Assembly: GCA_002794775.1 (NCBI GenBank)
Contig: NBAY01000007.1
Coordinates: forward strand, 372,001-436,000
Origin: Porodaedalea pini
Taxonomy: Eukaryota; Basidiomycota; Agaricomycetes; Hymenochaetales; Hymenochaetaceae
Direction of reading: 5' to 3'
DNA length: 64,000 bases
Shown here: piece after piece, positions 31,727-45,320 of the stretch
How the letters are laid out: each line of letters starts with the position of its first letter
How positions within the stretch are numbered: position 1 is the stretch's first letter
The notes under the pieces: generated by a model
Databases searched by the model: none
Seen by the model: the letters and a program-made list of their open reading frames with translations, nothing else
What the model was told of the DNA's origin: nothing
Made by a program: the position numbers and the translations under genes

Positions 31727-33270
31727 GCGGCGATCTCGTGGACGTGACACGCTCAACGCTGTCTCAACAATAAATAAATGTTGACATTCGCCATAACACT
31801 GGAGATAGACTCAAGCAAGTTAGCTTGCGAGCACGAACCCGACAAACGCTTCAAGTTTTCAAATGAGCAATGCGATCGATTTGTTTTTAGATTGGCTTGT
31901 CGATCACTCACGTGAGAACTGTCGTACATATGGTGTAAAGTCTATTTTAGTCGCTACATCAAGGCTCAAACCTTCCTAAAACTTCTTGCTTCTGATCACT
32001 GGCATCCAATCTTGTATCTGCTTGAACAACGACTTCCAGTTAGAATACTCTTCACATCGGGAGACACGATTTTTTTCAGGATTGGTATTCGTTACTTTGC
32101 TTACACCCCGATATCCGAAGTCTTCTCAAAAGAAGGGCATCCTTTCGAGGCATCCGAACCTTTGCTTGCGTAAGACACGAACTCCGTTATCGATAAAAGG
32201 GATCTGGGTCGTCCGGTAAGGATATTCGTAGTGGCATTGGGGTCTGAAACTTTTCATATTTCCAGAATCGCTCGGCTCAGGAATTTTTATTTATCGATAT
32301 TTATCAGTGAGTTCTTAAAATCAGTCGTGCCAAAAGGATACAAAACGATGAGTCCTTCCTCTCTGTCTTGCATGAGGATCGTCTGATCACTCGTTGCATC
32401 GCCAGCGCTCGCGATCCACATCGATACTCCCTTTCATGTGTGAGACGACCGCTAGGATATTGAACACGATCTTCAATGCCTGACATCGACGTGCTTCAGA
32501 GCCTTTTCTCGTGCTGGTTAAAGCTACCAATCTCTGGACGGAAGGTGAAATCGTTGTTACTTTACTGTCCTCACGAACTATGCTGAAGACTTTAACCAGA
32601 GCTCGCTGTTCAAATACTTGATCTCCCTTGCGCGCCGTCATCTAGCTCTTTATCAGCTCGGACATGAAGACATTCTTATTAGTCGCTGAAAGCTGGTTAA
32701 ACTCGAGCCGACAGATTAGTAGGTTCTTTCTTCGCTTCAAAGTCTGACTTAGTCGCTAATTATTAGCCCCGCTCTTTAATGTTAGACACGTCGTCGCGAG
32801 CACTGTCGAGGGATCCGCTGAGCCGACGATTTGCAGCTTACACATTCGATGGAGCGACACAATGTGAATGTTGTTTTGGCCTAAGACAAGATCTATCATT
32901 GTCTGCACTTGCATTGCATATCGGGATATGGCATTTCGATGGAAAGCCCCCAGGTATAAAACGCAGTAGGAGTTGCGCACGCGATTGTACCGTGTCTGAT
33001 TTCGGTAAGCCCGCAGAAATGAACATTTTGTTGGTATCGAAACTGATAATTGAGAGTTCATAGAAGGCAACATGCGGAAATTGGCTTTAAGTTAACTATC
33101 TACAACTTGTCGCATACTTTCGCTGTCAGTGGCACGGACCAGCTTCCAGGAGTTGTGCGTGCCGAATCAGAGGTGCGACAGCACGGACTAGGTGAGTTCG
33201 TTGTCAAGCTTCTGCTGAATGAAATGGATAGATTAAAACTCACGTCGACCTCTGTGTCCCCCTGCTACAG

Positions 33271-34164
33271 CTACAGGTATAATGCAAGACCCGCAAGCAT
33301 ACCGATATCGCTATCGGTGAGGTCAATACCGGGATTATCGAATATCAATCGCAGAATCAGCCTGCAACCGCCGTGATTCCCTTCTTTAAACAACTCATCG
33401 GCAGCGTGTATGAGGTCATGGCTCTGCATGATGTTTATTTGGCTTAAGGCGACGACAAGATAGAATACCAGCGATGCACCCGCAAGGTTGGTATATGGGT
33501 ACTGGATAAATCATCGACTATTGGATTGCACGTTGACGAAAGCAGTGAGGATACTCACACGTTTGAACACGTTGACAAGGAGAAAGAAGATGTCTCTGTG
33601 CACTTCTTTCTTCCCTTTTTTCCCCTGCTCGATGTCGGCGAGGAGCGCACGAGCAGTCCAGAAGGCCGTGGTCTTGGTGTACAATCCAGCTTCCTGGATT
33701 ATCTTGACAGCCGCATCGATGGGGCTGTCATTGACAGTGTCTCGCTCGTGTTGTGTAGATGCTTGCGCATCCCCTGTACGGTTGTGAAAGTTTTCCAGGA
33801 GGAACGGATGTTCTCCATGGAAGCGTCGTCCACGCGATGTGGGGCCGGTGGAGGAGACCGGCTGGAGTGTACTGACATGGCTGGCAGACTGTTGCGCCGC
33901 CCCAACTTCGAGCGCAGGTGGGGATGTCTGAGCCGGAGAAGGGAGGTTGACCGCAGACGGAGGCTCGAAAAACAGAGCCAGCGCATTGTGCTCGGTAGCT
34001 TCGTCTATAGCGGGCGGGCTGTTCAGCCACAGGCTCTGGTTGGGCAACGGCGACGCGTCGACGTGGGTATGGCCGTGTCCAGTCGTGCTCCAGTCTGGCG
34101 ACGTTATGATTGGGAGCGATATTGTTCCGATTCGGGGGGCTGGGGGAGGTACGAATGATGCCAT
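33271..34164 (-). CDS. unknown two-exon gene, paralogue A (278 aa)
   Basis: Exon 1 is 33559-34164 (202 codons) and exon 2 33271-33501, with a 57-base intron (donor GTGAGT, acceptor CCAG, both phase 0). ATG 34164 starts MASFVPPPAPRIGTISLP. Residues up to about 140 are Pro/Ser-rich and probably disordered; the rest is helical (SPIDAAVKIIQEAG, RDIFFLLVNVFKR) and exon 2 ends in an amphipathic stretch with NPGIDLTDSDIGML. There is no signal peptide; hydrophobic stretches around the exon junction could be buried helices. The intron position, exon 2 length and stop are identical in paralogues B and C, which supports the model. No family is recognised. Confidence 0.7.
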
Positions 34165-35761
34165 TGTAAATGGAGGGGAGGCTGTTAATGGTTGTTGGAG
34201 GACAGAAGAGAAAGCTTGTCATGAACCACTTTATACTGCGGTGGCACGTGTATTGGTTGGACTGATTGGACTTGATCGTGGCTTTAAACTTGAAGTGGCC
34301 TGAGAGCTGGAGATAATTGTGGGCCACGAAACTGCTTTATACTGCTGGCGCGTTTGACGTGCCTCAGCTCACGGATACGCATGCCCCACATGTTTTCTTC
34401 ATTAACTCTATCTCATTTAATTTAATTTTTCATGTCTTTCTGCTCAATATTGCACAGGTATTCAGTATCTGCTATGTACGTTCGTGGACGACACGGATAT
34501 TTTTTCCCGTGCAGACAACATGTGTATTGGTTACGAACTATCGTGCTTCATGAGACTGGTGTGTATTCAATTCATCTCGATCTCATCCGGTATGCATACT
34601 TCAAACTGGCGCGCAATCGCCTCGTGTGTCAGGCGGTTAGGGATGAATGCTATGCGAAATGGAAAGTGATGCTCAGCTTTCCACTTCCCTCTAGCGTGCA
34701 AAATCCCCGATCCGGCTTCGAACTACAGTATATGCGCGTTGCCTTTCGGCAGGCCTTTTCTTCACGCTCGCGCCTGAAAGAGCTGAGAAGGCCCTGCTTC
34801 GGATGGGTTTATTTGACACGAATGGACGAATATCCTAGTATCTGCTTGGCAGTGATGTACGTGCATGCCTCCCCCCTCCGTGCTCATCCACGCGTGGCAT
34901 TCAAGTTTCCGGCCGCTAACAATTGTAAGAGGGAGTACGCACGGTGCTTGATCGGATCATTGGAAGCTGTAAAGTTCAAGCGCATGATTTGCACGTTGCA
35001 GATCAGAGCATGCCCTCTTCGGGGGCATCAGATGTAGTGTTGTGTCTGAACGGTACTTACGAATAGACGTTAAAGACGGTGGACGATGAGGGATGTGAAC
35101 TGATCTAGAAGGAAGTTGGATTCGATGTCGTTGGCAGGTACCTTGCTGCAATCTGCCTCTGCTTAGAAGAAGCAAAGCAAATGTCTTGGCTAGTCTGCTT
35201 GCGACCATCGTACTGTTAATTTTATGTGTTGGATATGTGTCACATTAACATTTCAAACATTGATTCCAGAATATTCTCGTCAACGGAAATTTGCTAAAGT
35301 TACGATGGCAAGACGAGTTACGTCCTTGACTGTCCAATCAGGTACACCACCGAATACCGAGTAAAATAGATGCTTATGTATTGAAATCTAGGATGGAAGG
35401 ACAGGAGACGATAATGAAACCAGAGAGCAGCATGACGGCACAACTGATATAAATGATGTCGAAATATGGATGGAAACTGAAAAGAGCAGAGATGGACGAG
35501 AAGTGGGACATCGGCTTTCGGCAGTGAGCAGTTCATGATACGGGCGAGAAGGAAATAATCAGGTGCATCGAGAGTGGGCGCAAAAGTAAATTTCGATACT
35601 ACATAGTACTGCCGCTAGTGGAGATCACGAAAAGGACGCGCGTGGTGCGGAGGAAAGTGGGAGGATTGAATGGTGGGGCGGAGAGGCGGCAGTAACGACT
35701 GAATAAGTCGACTGTACCCGGCTCCACCTTAGTGGCATATCTTCAGCTTCACCGACCCTCT

Positions 35762-36420
35762 TCAAAAGATTCGCGAGTCGAAAGCGCTTCTGCGCCGGGA
35801 AGGGATCGCATCGAGCGAGACGCCGAGCGCGAGCTCGTTCTTCTTGACTGACGGTCTACTGGGTCTACACGGGCTCAACGCGTTGCTTAGACACCTTTCC
35901 AGGTATTCCATGCACAGACGCGTCCGCGTCCACGATTTCGCATTTCTAGTATTTGCATCCGACTCATCTCCCTCACCAATAACTTCTGTGTCGTCGATCG
36001 TACGGACAAGCTCGGAGCGTCTCTTTGAAGCACGTCCAACGTTCTGCCCACCCGACACGTGCGTGCGAGTTCGTGAGCTAGTCGGTCGCCAAAAAAGAAT
36101 TAGTAAGGGCGAGCGAGAGCGAATCAGAGTCTCGCTGTGTTAGGAGTGAGGTTGAGTGTAGCCAGCGCTGTCGAGCGTGCGAAGGAACATGAGCAACGCG
36201 CTACAATTCGACAGGGTATCTCGACAAAATATTCATGACAACATCGAGAATTCGAGCTGTACAACGATGATGGCCGCACCTTATATGAAAATTAAGACAT
36301 AACGAATGCAGCTGGAACGGGAAGGCTGGCATGCTTACGACGAAGGAAGAGTATACACGGCGCGGGGCTTGTACTGCACGAGGTAGAAGTACAGCTATGG
36401 CGAACCAGTAATGGAGACCC
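35762..36420 (-). pseudogene. broken copy of the unit's second gene (unit A)
   Basis: This corresponds to the intact gene at 45321-46042. The first exon lacks the ATG and runs into a TAA where the homologue has its intron; the second exon has a TAA shortly after its start. The downstream part still resembles the homologue (GEGDESDANTRNAKS against GDESGMDAGSAKS, and VSLDAIPSRR in both). Non-functional. Confidence 0.6.
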
Positions 36421-36700
36421 TTCGAGCCCCCCCCCCCCCCCTGCTACGCACAGGCTCAGTCTGGGGAGTCCGGGTTGGAGTAGTGAAAGATATCGCGAGA
36501 ATCTTGAGAAGTACGTGCAGGCTAAAAAGCGGGGGGATGGGTTCAGAGGCGAAACAAGTAAAGTCAGACCCAAGGAGTCAAAGGCATGGAGAATTAGTAC
36601 GAGGTCGATGGTGCGTAGGCGATATCAGCATAGAGCTTGGAGTGTGGTGCGCAAGAAGAAGCCTTGGATCAAACCCTGCAAAATTGGATGCATTGCGGAG

Positions 36701-37109
36701 TAAAGACATACTCTATCCACAGCATCATACGCGAACCGCTCAAGCATTTTGACATGATGGTCGGTGCTTAAGCTTAAGCCGAATTATCATTGTTGGGCCG
36801 ACTCTGTGACAGTCTCGAGGGCGTCGGCATCATGACATGTTCATCGCGCCCTGGACAGAAATCGGGTTTCGCACAACAGTAAACAAAGCCTGAAGAAGGC
36901 TCAAGCAAAGCTGTGTTGTGAACTTGAACGCAAAGCCAACAAATGGGGCTTAGCTGCTTCCAGGGACTAGAGGAATTAATGGTTATCGAGGAAAAATCTC
37001 TGCGAACGTTTCCACGTAGAATACAAGAAATTCGCAAAAGCGAGTCGACAGGCTACATCATAGTACATGTGGTGGATAGACGCGTTGATCACGTGCGCGC
37101 GAGCACATT
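36701..37109. other. spacer between units A and B
   Basis: No clear similarity to the tandem units and no gene seen. Edges are approximate because unit similarity fades gradually. Confidence 0.4.
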
Positions 37110-38526
37110 GCATAATGAAAAAGTTTATTTTGGGAGGCTCGGAGTCGAGGACTCAAACCCTTCCTCAAAAATTCTTGCTCATGATCATCCATTCCCTATC
37201 TACTTGAACAACGACTTCCGGCCGTATCGAAACATGCGAATACATGATCGTTCACAAAATGGAGTTCGAGGCTTTGTAACGCGTCTCCCGTGACCCGGTC
37301 CCCTTCCAACAACCGAAGCCTTGTTCTCAAAAGAAAGATGCTCTTGTGGGCATCCAGACCTTTACGTGCGCAAAAGTTCCAAAAAGCGGACTCCCTCATC
37401 CATAAAGGAGATCTGGTTCTTTCGATATGGACGTCTGTAGTGGCATTCGGGCCTACATAATTTGGTTCTTCCAGAATCATTCGACTCGGAGGAAATCTTC
37501 ATTTATCGATATTTATCAGTGAGCACCTAAAGTCATTCCTGTGCGAAGTTATGCAACGCTGAGCTGTCCTTACATATGAGGGACTCCCAGTCACTCGTTG
37601 CATCTCCAACTCTCGCGATCCACATCGACATTCTCATCCCCTATGCGGTAGGATCGATATTGAATGACCGAGTCGCATTTGCATCGGCTATACTCGCCAG
37701 AATGCAATGACCCGGCCATCAGCTTTCCAATGCCTGGCATCGATGTGTGTCAGAGATACCTTTCTGTACTGATCAGAGCCGCAAGTTTTCGGATGGAATG
37801 GTAATATTATCGTAATTTGCAGTTCGCGCGAATCTCTCTGACGACTTTTACTAGTAGAGCTTGACGTTCAAGCACCTGAAACTTGATCTTCCTTCCGTAT
37901 TGTCATCTAGCCCGTTTTCAACCTGGATAAGAAGGACACTCTCTTGCTACTCGCTAAAGACCATTTGGGATGGGTTCGTACTCGCTTCAATTTGACGGCG
38001 TCGTTGTTGATCATTAAAAAATCCTAATTTCCCTTTCGGCTTAGACACGTGTAATCATGCTCACCATCAAGCGATACTGCTGAGCCGGCGACTTGCAGCT
38101 TACGATTTCGATGGAGCGACACAATGTAAATGTTGTTTGATCTAAGACAAGATCTTAGCGTTGTCTGAACTTGCATTGCGCATTGTCATGCGGCGTGTTG
38201 GTTGAGACCCCCCATAAACCACAGCAGGCATTGCGGATGCCGTAATATTGTGACTGTTCTTGCTTCATGTTGGTAAGCTCGTAGAGACTTTTCTTTCTGA
38301 TATAATCGGAAATCTACAGAAGGTACGACTCAGACGTTGTCTTTGATTATACTACGGTACAACAGTTCCTCCTGGCCCGCCTCTAGCTTTCAGTCACGAC
38401 ACGGACGCGCTTCCAGGAGTTGTCAGGGGTTCTACAGGATGTGCTATAGGCGAGTTCGCTGTCAACTTTTACTGAATGAAATGGACAGATTGAAACCTAC
38501 ATCGACCCTTTCCTTCTTTTCTACAG

Positions 38527-39429
38527 CTAAACACATAGCGCTAAATCCTCCAGGAAATTGATATCTTCCTCGGTGAGATCAATACTGGTATTACCGGAAA
38601 CCAACAGGATGAGTAGCCTGCAGCCGTCGAAATTTCCTCCCAAGAATAGCAGCCAGACTACGGTCATGAGGTCAAGCCTCTGCATGACTTGCTCTCGTAT
38701 GAGTGCTGTAGCGAGGTAGAACGCTTCCAATGCCTCCTGGATGTTAGCGTATGGGTCCTGGATAGATCATGAATCGTCAAAGGGCACGTTGACAGAGGCA
38801 AGGAGGATGCCTACGCGTTTGAATGCTCGGAGAAGGATAAAAAAGCCAAAGGTGGCCACAAGGTGTTTCGCCTCTTCCCTTAGGGAATTCGAGTGTCCCT
38901 GTTGATCGATGGCGCCGAGGAGTACGAGAGCGGTCTCTAAGGCTGTAGCCCTGGCGGAGTATCCAGCTTCCTGGACAAGTTCGACGGCCATGTCAATGGG
39001 GCCATCGTGAGCGTTCCGCTCGTTAAGCGGAGATGCTTGCGCATCCCCTGTCTGGTTTTCGTTTTGTACCAGGAAGGATGGGTGCCCTTCCTGGAAGTGT
39101 CGTCCAAGCCTTGTGGGACCGGTGGAGGAGACTGGCTGGAGTGTGTTGACGAGGGAAAGTTGTGCTGCCCTCACTTCGAGCTCAGGTCGGGATGGCTGAG
39201 CCGGGGGAGGAAGACCAATCTCGGATGGCGGCTCTAGGAAAAGAGCCAGAGCATTACTCTCTGTGGCTTCGTCAGTAATGTGCGGACTGTTCAGCCGTAG
39301 ACTCTGGCTGGGCGGCGGCGTGTCGACATAGGTATGGCCATCGTCCGTCGTGCGCCAGTCAGACGACGTTACTGATGGAAGTGATATGCTTCCCATCCGA
39401 GGCGCTGAGGGAGCTGCGAAGAATGCCAT
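38527..39429 (-). CDS. unknown two-exon gene, paralogue B (281 aa)
   Basis: Exon 1 is 38815-39429 (205 codons) and exon 2 38527-38757, joined by a 57-base intron (donor GTAGGC, acceptor CCAG) at the same place as in A and C. It starts MAFFAAPSAPRMGSISLP and keeps the same layout: disordered Pro/Ser-rich half, helical half (GPIDMAVELVQEAG, FFILLRAFKRV), and an exon 2 ending with SIDLTEEDINFLEDLALC. It is more divergent but fully open, which argues for selection on the protein. The donor is weaker than GTGAGT in A and C. Function unknown. Confidence 0.7.
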
Positions 39430-39658
39430 CGTAGGGGAGTGGGATAGAAGTTGGACGACAAGAGAGAAAGTTCACCACGAACCACGTTATACTGCGGTGG
39501 CACGTGTGAGGGAGGTGACGGAAAGCTGGAGAGGATTGTGAGCCACGGAACCGCTTTATACTGCTGGCGCATGACTCTGCACACAGACACGCATGTCCCA
39601 TACGTTTTTCTCATAACTATAACATACTTTCATCTTACTTTCTTCCTCATGTCTCTCT

Positions 39659-40456
39659 CACGGCAGGAAAATCCGGGGTTTTCCGTGAGGGAGGAGTACA
39701 TCACAGAGTGTTTAGTGGGGCTCATATAATTTTGGCCGGAAAAGCCTTATATGGATTGCAAATTCTCAATCAATCAAATTTTGCAGAGATTATGCTTTAT
39801 GTATCTAAAATTGATGGTCATCAAGAAAAGTATTTCTGAACTCAGTGCCTACAATCTACTTTGCCAAAGGATAAGATAATTCTGGGATTCTGAATCTCCA
39901 TTGTCTGTAAATAAAGAGAATGGTGATTATTAGATTTAGAATCTGTAAAGTCTTGGACACAAAGGAAAGAGGCTCATTGGATTTAAAATCCACATAGACT
40001 CCTTGCATGAATGGAAGATCTCTCTCAGATTTGGGATCTATGGATCACATGATTAGCATATAATCAACTCAGCATAGATACCAAATCTGAGAGAGATCTT
40101 CCATTCATGCAAGGAGTCTATGTGGATTTTAAATCCAATGAGCCTCTTTCCTTTGTGTCCAAGACTTTACAGATTCTAAATCTAATAATCACCATTCTCT
40201 TTATTTACAGACAATGGAGATTCAGAATCCCAGAATTATCTTATCCTTTGGCAAAGTAGATTGTAGGCACTGAGTTCAGAAATACTTTTCTTGATGACCA
40301 TCAATTTTAGATACATAAAGCATAATCTCTGCAAAATTTGATTGATTGAGAATTTGCAATCCATATAAGGCTTTTCCGGCCAAAATTATATGAGTCCCAC
40401 TAAACACTCCGTGATATACTCCTCCCTCACGGAAAACCCCGGATTTTCCTGCCGTG
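39659..40456. mobile_element. 0.8-kb foldback (long inverted repeat) element
   Basis: The left arm (39659 to about 40045) and right arm (about 40075 to 40456) are near-perfect reverse complements, with ends CACGGCAGGAAAATCCGGGG and its complement. Only about 30 central bases are unpaired. It contains no ORF and is AT-rich, unlike its flanks. Units A and C lack it at the equivalent site, so it inserted in unit B. A clear target duplication could not be defined. It behaves like a MITE or foldback element of a DNA transposon; the mobilising family is unknown. Confidence 0.85.
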
Positions 40457-42761
40457 TCTGCTCAGGTGTTCAGTATCTGCTAAGTTCATGGGTGACACCT
40501 GTATTTTTTTCCCTTGCAGAGAACATGTGTATCAGCTATGAGGTATGGTGCTTCATGACGTTGGTGCGTAATCAGTTCACCTCGGCTTCACCCTCTGTCC
40601 ACAACTGAAACTGACGAGCAAATGTCTCGTGCATCAGGCGGTTAGGAATTATTCAAGCATGACTGCTGAGCGAAACGAAAAGTGATCATTAGTCCACCTC
40701 TGGAGAGCACTTTCTCTAGCCTGGCTTCGGACAGCATGCCATAACCTTCTATAGGCTCTTCTCACGTTCACACTTCATATGACACTGTTTCCGTGCTCTT
40801 GGTGGCTGGCAGAGCTGAATTTGTTGTATGTCCAGTCATAACAGTAGTCCCTGCTTGGCGGTGATCTGCGCATCTGCGCATCTCCCCTCCATCTATCGTC
40901 CACACGCCTGACACTCGAATTTCCGGCCTCCAACACTCGTCGACGCTCAACCTGCAAGTCAACAGCGTATCAGGAGTTCACAGTTGACATAAATACCCAT
41001 GGTGCTTGATCCGATCAGTACTAGTGTGGTATTTAGAGTATTCTGCGCGTGGTCCGAGACACAACAGAATACATTTTGTTGACCCTTCCGAGTTGCAATT
41101 GCGCGTTAGTCTGCACCGTTATAGCGTTACGCGCAAGCACGTTAGCGTTGAATGTGTATTTCGTGATTTGATTCGCCGTGGACGAGCTAAGATCAATGTC
41201 TGTGCGCATAGCGGCAATCTCGTGGACGTGACACGCTCGAACCTGTCTCAACAATAAATAAATGTTGACATTCGCCATAACACTGGAGATAGACTCAAGC
41301 AAGTTAGCTTGCGAGCACGAACCCGACAAACGATTCAAGTTTTCAAATGAGCGATGCGGTCGATTTGGTTTTAGATTGGCTCGTCGACCACTTACGTGAG
41401 AACTATTATACATATCCTGTAAAGTCTATTTTAGTCGCTACATCAAGGCTCAAACCTTCCTAAAACTTCTTGCTTCTGATCACTGGCATCCAATCTTGTA
41501 TCTGCTTGAACAACGACTTCCAGTTAGAATACTCTTCACATCGGGAGACACGATTTTTTTCAGGATTGGTATTCGTTACTTTGCTTACACCCCGATATCC
41601 GAAGTCTTCTCAAAAGAAGGGCATCCTTTCGAGGCATCCGAACCTTTGCTTGCGTAAGACACGAACTCCGTTATCGATAAAAGGGATCTGGGTCGTCCGG
41701 TACGGATGCTCGTAGTGGCATTAGGTCTAAAATTCTTGATATTTCCAGAATCGCTCGGCTCAAGAAAGTTTCATTTATCAATATTTATCAGTGAGTTCTT
41801 AACATCACTTGTGCCAAAAAGATATAAAACGACGAGTGCTTCCTCTCTGTTATGCATGAGGATCTCCCTATCACTCGTTGCATCGCCAGCACTTGCGATC
41901 CACATCGACACTGTCTTTCTTGTACGAGACAACCGCTAGGATATAAAACGAGGTCTTCAGTGCCTGACATCGACGTGCTCCAGAGCCTCTTCTCGTGCTG
42001 GTCAAAGCTACCAATCTCTGGACGGAAGGTGAAATCGTCGCTACTTTACTGTCCTCACGGACTATACGGAAGACTTTAACCAAAGCTCGCTGTTCAAGCA
42101 CTGCGTACTTGGTTCCCCTTTCGTGTCGTCATCTAGCTCTTTATCAGCTCGGACATGAAGACATTCTTATTAGTCGCTGAAAGCTGGTTAAACTCGAGCC
42201 GACAGATTAGTAGGTTCTTTCTTCGCTTCAAAGTCTGACTTAGTCGCTAATTATTAGCCCCGCTCTTTAATGTTAGACACGTCGTCGCGAGCACTGTCGA
42301 GGGATCCGCTGAGCCGACGATTTGCAGCTTACACATTCGATGGAGCGACACAATGTGAATGTTGTTTTGGCCTAAGACAAGATCTATCATTGTCTGCACT
42401 TGCATTGCATATCGGGATATGGCATTTCGATGGAAAGCCCCCAGGTATAAAACGCAGTAGGAGTTGCGCACGCGATTGTACCGTGTCTGATTTCGGTAAG
42501 CCCGCAGAAATGAACATTTTGTTGGTATCGAAACTGATAATTGAGAGTTCATAGAAGGCAACATGCGGAAATTGGCTTTAAGTTAACTATCTACAACTTG
42601 TCGCATACTTTCGCTGTCAGTGGCACGGACCAGCTTCCAGGAGTTGTGCGTGCCGAATCAGAGGTGCGACAGCACGGACTAGGTGAGTTCGTTGTCAAGC
42701 TTCTGCTGAATGAAATGGATAGATTAAAACTCACGTCGACCTCTGTGTCCCCCTGCTACAG

Positions 42762-43655
42762 CTACAGGTATAATGCAAGACCCGCAAGCATACCGATATC
42801 GCTATCGGTGAGGTCAATACCGGGATTATCGAATATCAATCGCAGAATCAGCCTGCAACCGCCGTGATTCCCTTCTTTAAACAACTCATCGGCAGCGTGT
42901 ATGAGGTCATGGCTCTGCATGATGTTTATTTGGCTTAAGGCGACGACAAGATAGAATACCAGCGATGCACCCGCAAGGTTGGTATATGGGTACTGGATAA
43001 ATCATCGACTATTGGATTGCACGTTGACGAAAGCAGTGAGGATACTCACACGTTTGAACACGTTGACAAGGAGAAAGAAGATGTCTCTGTGCACTTCTTT
43101 CTTCCCTTTTTTCCCCTGCTCGATGTCGGCGAGGAGCGCACGAGCAGTCCAGAAGGCCGTGGTCTTGGTGTACAATCCAGCTTCCTGGATCATTTGGACA
43201 GCCGCATCGATGGGGCTGTCTTCAGCGGTGTCTCGCTTGTGTAATGAAGATGCTTGCGCATCCCCTGTCGGGTTGTTCAAGTGTTCCAGGAAGAACGGAT
43301 GTTCTCCATGGAAGCGTCGTCCATGCGATGTGGAACTGGTGGAAAAGACCAGCTGGTTTGTATTGACGTGGCTGGTGAACTGTTGCGCCGCCCCAACTTC
43401 GAGCGTAGGTAGGGGTGTCTCAGCTGGAGAAGGGAGGCTGACCGCAGACGGAGATTCGAAAAACAGAGCCAGCGCATTGTGCTCGGTAGCTTCGTCTATA
43501 GCGGGCGGGCTGTTCAGCCACAGGCTCTGGTTGGGCAACGGCGACGTGTCGACGTGGGTATGGCCGTGCGCCGTCGCGCTCCAGTCTGGCGACGTTATAG
43601 TTGGGAGGGATATTGTTCCGATTCGGGGGGCTGGGGGAGGTACGAATGATGCCAT
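42762..43655 (-). CDS. unknown two-exon gene, paralogue C (278 aa)
   Basis: Exon 1 is 43050-43655 and exon 2 42762-42992, with the same 57-base intron as in A. The first roughly 75 residues and the last roughly 120 (helical part, intron, exon 2) are nearly or fully identical to paralogue A at DNA level, whereas the middle (about residues 75-150) differs at many positions, mostly amino-acid changing, for example QQSASHVSTLQPVSST against QQFTSHVNTNQLVFST. The pattern suggests recent conversion of the flanks or diversification of the middle. Function unknown. Confidence 0.7.
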
Positions 43656-45320
43656 TGTAAATGGAGGGGAGGCTGTTAATGGTTGTTGGAGGACAGAAGA
43701 GAAAGCTTGTCATGAACCACTTTATACTGCGGTGGCACGTGTATTGGTTGGACTGATTGGACTTGATCGTGGCTTTAAACTTGAAGTGGCCTGAGAGCTG
43801 GAGATAATTGTGGGCCACGAAACTGCTTTATACTGCTGGCGCGTTTGACGTGACTCAGCTCACGGATACGCATGCCCTTCATTGACTCTAACCCACTTTC
43901 TTTTCTTTTCTTCCTCATGTCCTTCTGCTCAAAATTGCACAGGTATTCAGTATCTGCTACGTTCGTGGATGACACGCATTTTTTTTTCCGTGCAGAGAAC
44001 ATGTGTATCAGTTACGATCTATCGTACTTCATGAGGCTAGTGCGTATTAGTTCATCTTGATCTCACCCGATATCCATATTTCAAACTGACGCGCAATCGC
44101 CTCGTGTGTCAGGCGGTTAAGGATGAATGCTATGCGAAACGGAAGCCATGCTCAGCCTTCCACTCCCCTCTGGCGTGCAGAATTCCCGATCCGGCTTCGA
44201 ACCACAGTATATACGCGTAGTCTTTCGGCAGGCCTTTCTTCACGCTCGCGCCCGAAAGAGCTCAGAAGGTCCTGCTTCAGAATGGCTGGCTGGGTTGGGT
44301 TTATTTGATATAAATGAATGAATATCCTAGTCTCAGCTTAGTAGCGATGTACGTGTATGCCCCCCCCCCCTTCCTCCCCCTCCGTTGATTTTCCACACAT
44401 GACATTCGAGTTTGCAGCCGCTAATAATTGTCGACTTGCGGATTTCGACAGGGTAAGAGGGAGGGATTGGAATTGATACACGTACACATGGTGCTTGATC
44501 CGATCATTTGGAAGCTATCAAGTTCAAGCGCACGATTTGCGTGTTGCAGATCTACAGAGCCATATCCCCTTCAAACTGAGTCGGGGGCATCAGATGCCGT
44601 GTTGCGTTTGAATAATAATTACGAATAGACGTCAAAGGTGGTGGACGATGAGGGGTGTGAGAACTGATTTCGAAGGAAGCTGTCGTTGTGAAATAAAAGA
44701 CATAAAAGACCTTGCTGCTACAAGTACAAACTGCTTCGAAGTAAAGCAAAATACATTAGCTAGTCTGCTCGCGACTAGTGAGTCCCAAGCATCGCACTGT
44801 TATGTTGGACATGCAATCGCATAAGCATTTCTTATTCTTATTCCGATCTTTCAGGTCAACGGAAATCGCCATAAAGCGACGATGGCAAGGCGAGTTAGGT
44901 CCTTGATACGAAAGTACACACCGAATGCCGAGTGAAATATATTTAAATCTAGAAGGGGAGGAGAGGGTCACGATAATGGAACCAGAGAGTAGTATGACGG
45001 CACAACCAAAATAAGTGATGTTGAAATATGGATGAAATATGAAAAGAGCAGAGATAAGGCGAGAGGTGGGACATCGAGATTCGGCAGTGAACAGTTTACT
45101 GTCAGGGGTTGGACGGATGAGAGGGGTGAGAAGGAGATTGTTAGGTAGATACGGGGCGGGAGCGGGAGCAAATCTCGATACTGTCGGTAGTGGATATCAC
45201 GAAAAGGACGCACGTGGTGCGGAGGGAAGGGGAAGGATTGAAGGGAGGGTCGGAGAGGCTGCTGTGACGACTGAATAAGTTGATTGTAGCCGGCTCCACT
45301 TTAGCGGCACATTTAGAGCC

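Larger units (their letters stand above)
31727..36700. repeat. tandem unit A
   Basis: First of three direct copies of a several-kb unit. Its left edge is where similarity to unit C (41202) begins abruptly. It holds a 3' flank (31727-33270), the 278-codon unknown gene, a non-coding middle (34165-35761) and a broken copy of a second gene. Parts are identical with unit C, for example about 32638-33708, while adjoining parts differ. A run of 15 Cs lies at 36427-36441. The right edge is approximate. Confidence 0.8.
37110..41030. repeat. tandem unit B (diverged, carries foldback element)
   Basis: Second copy of the unit, more divergent than A and C are from each other. Similarity runs from the 3' flank (AACAACGACTTCC near 37205) through the unknown gene (38527-39429) and, beyond the foldback element, to GTGCTTGATCCGATCA near 41000. 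The second gene of the unit was not found here. Confidence 0.7.

Noticed and set aside
32756..33073. Identical ORFs on both strands in units A and C (also 42247-42564)
   Set aside because: Identity is due to the duplicated block as a whole; the frames lack protein-like composition and are not conserved in unit B.
39640..40470. Eight-base target duplication for the foldback element
   Set aside because: Flanks TCTCTCT and TCTGCTCA are similar but not equal, and the pre-insertion sequence in units A and C does not settle the length.
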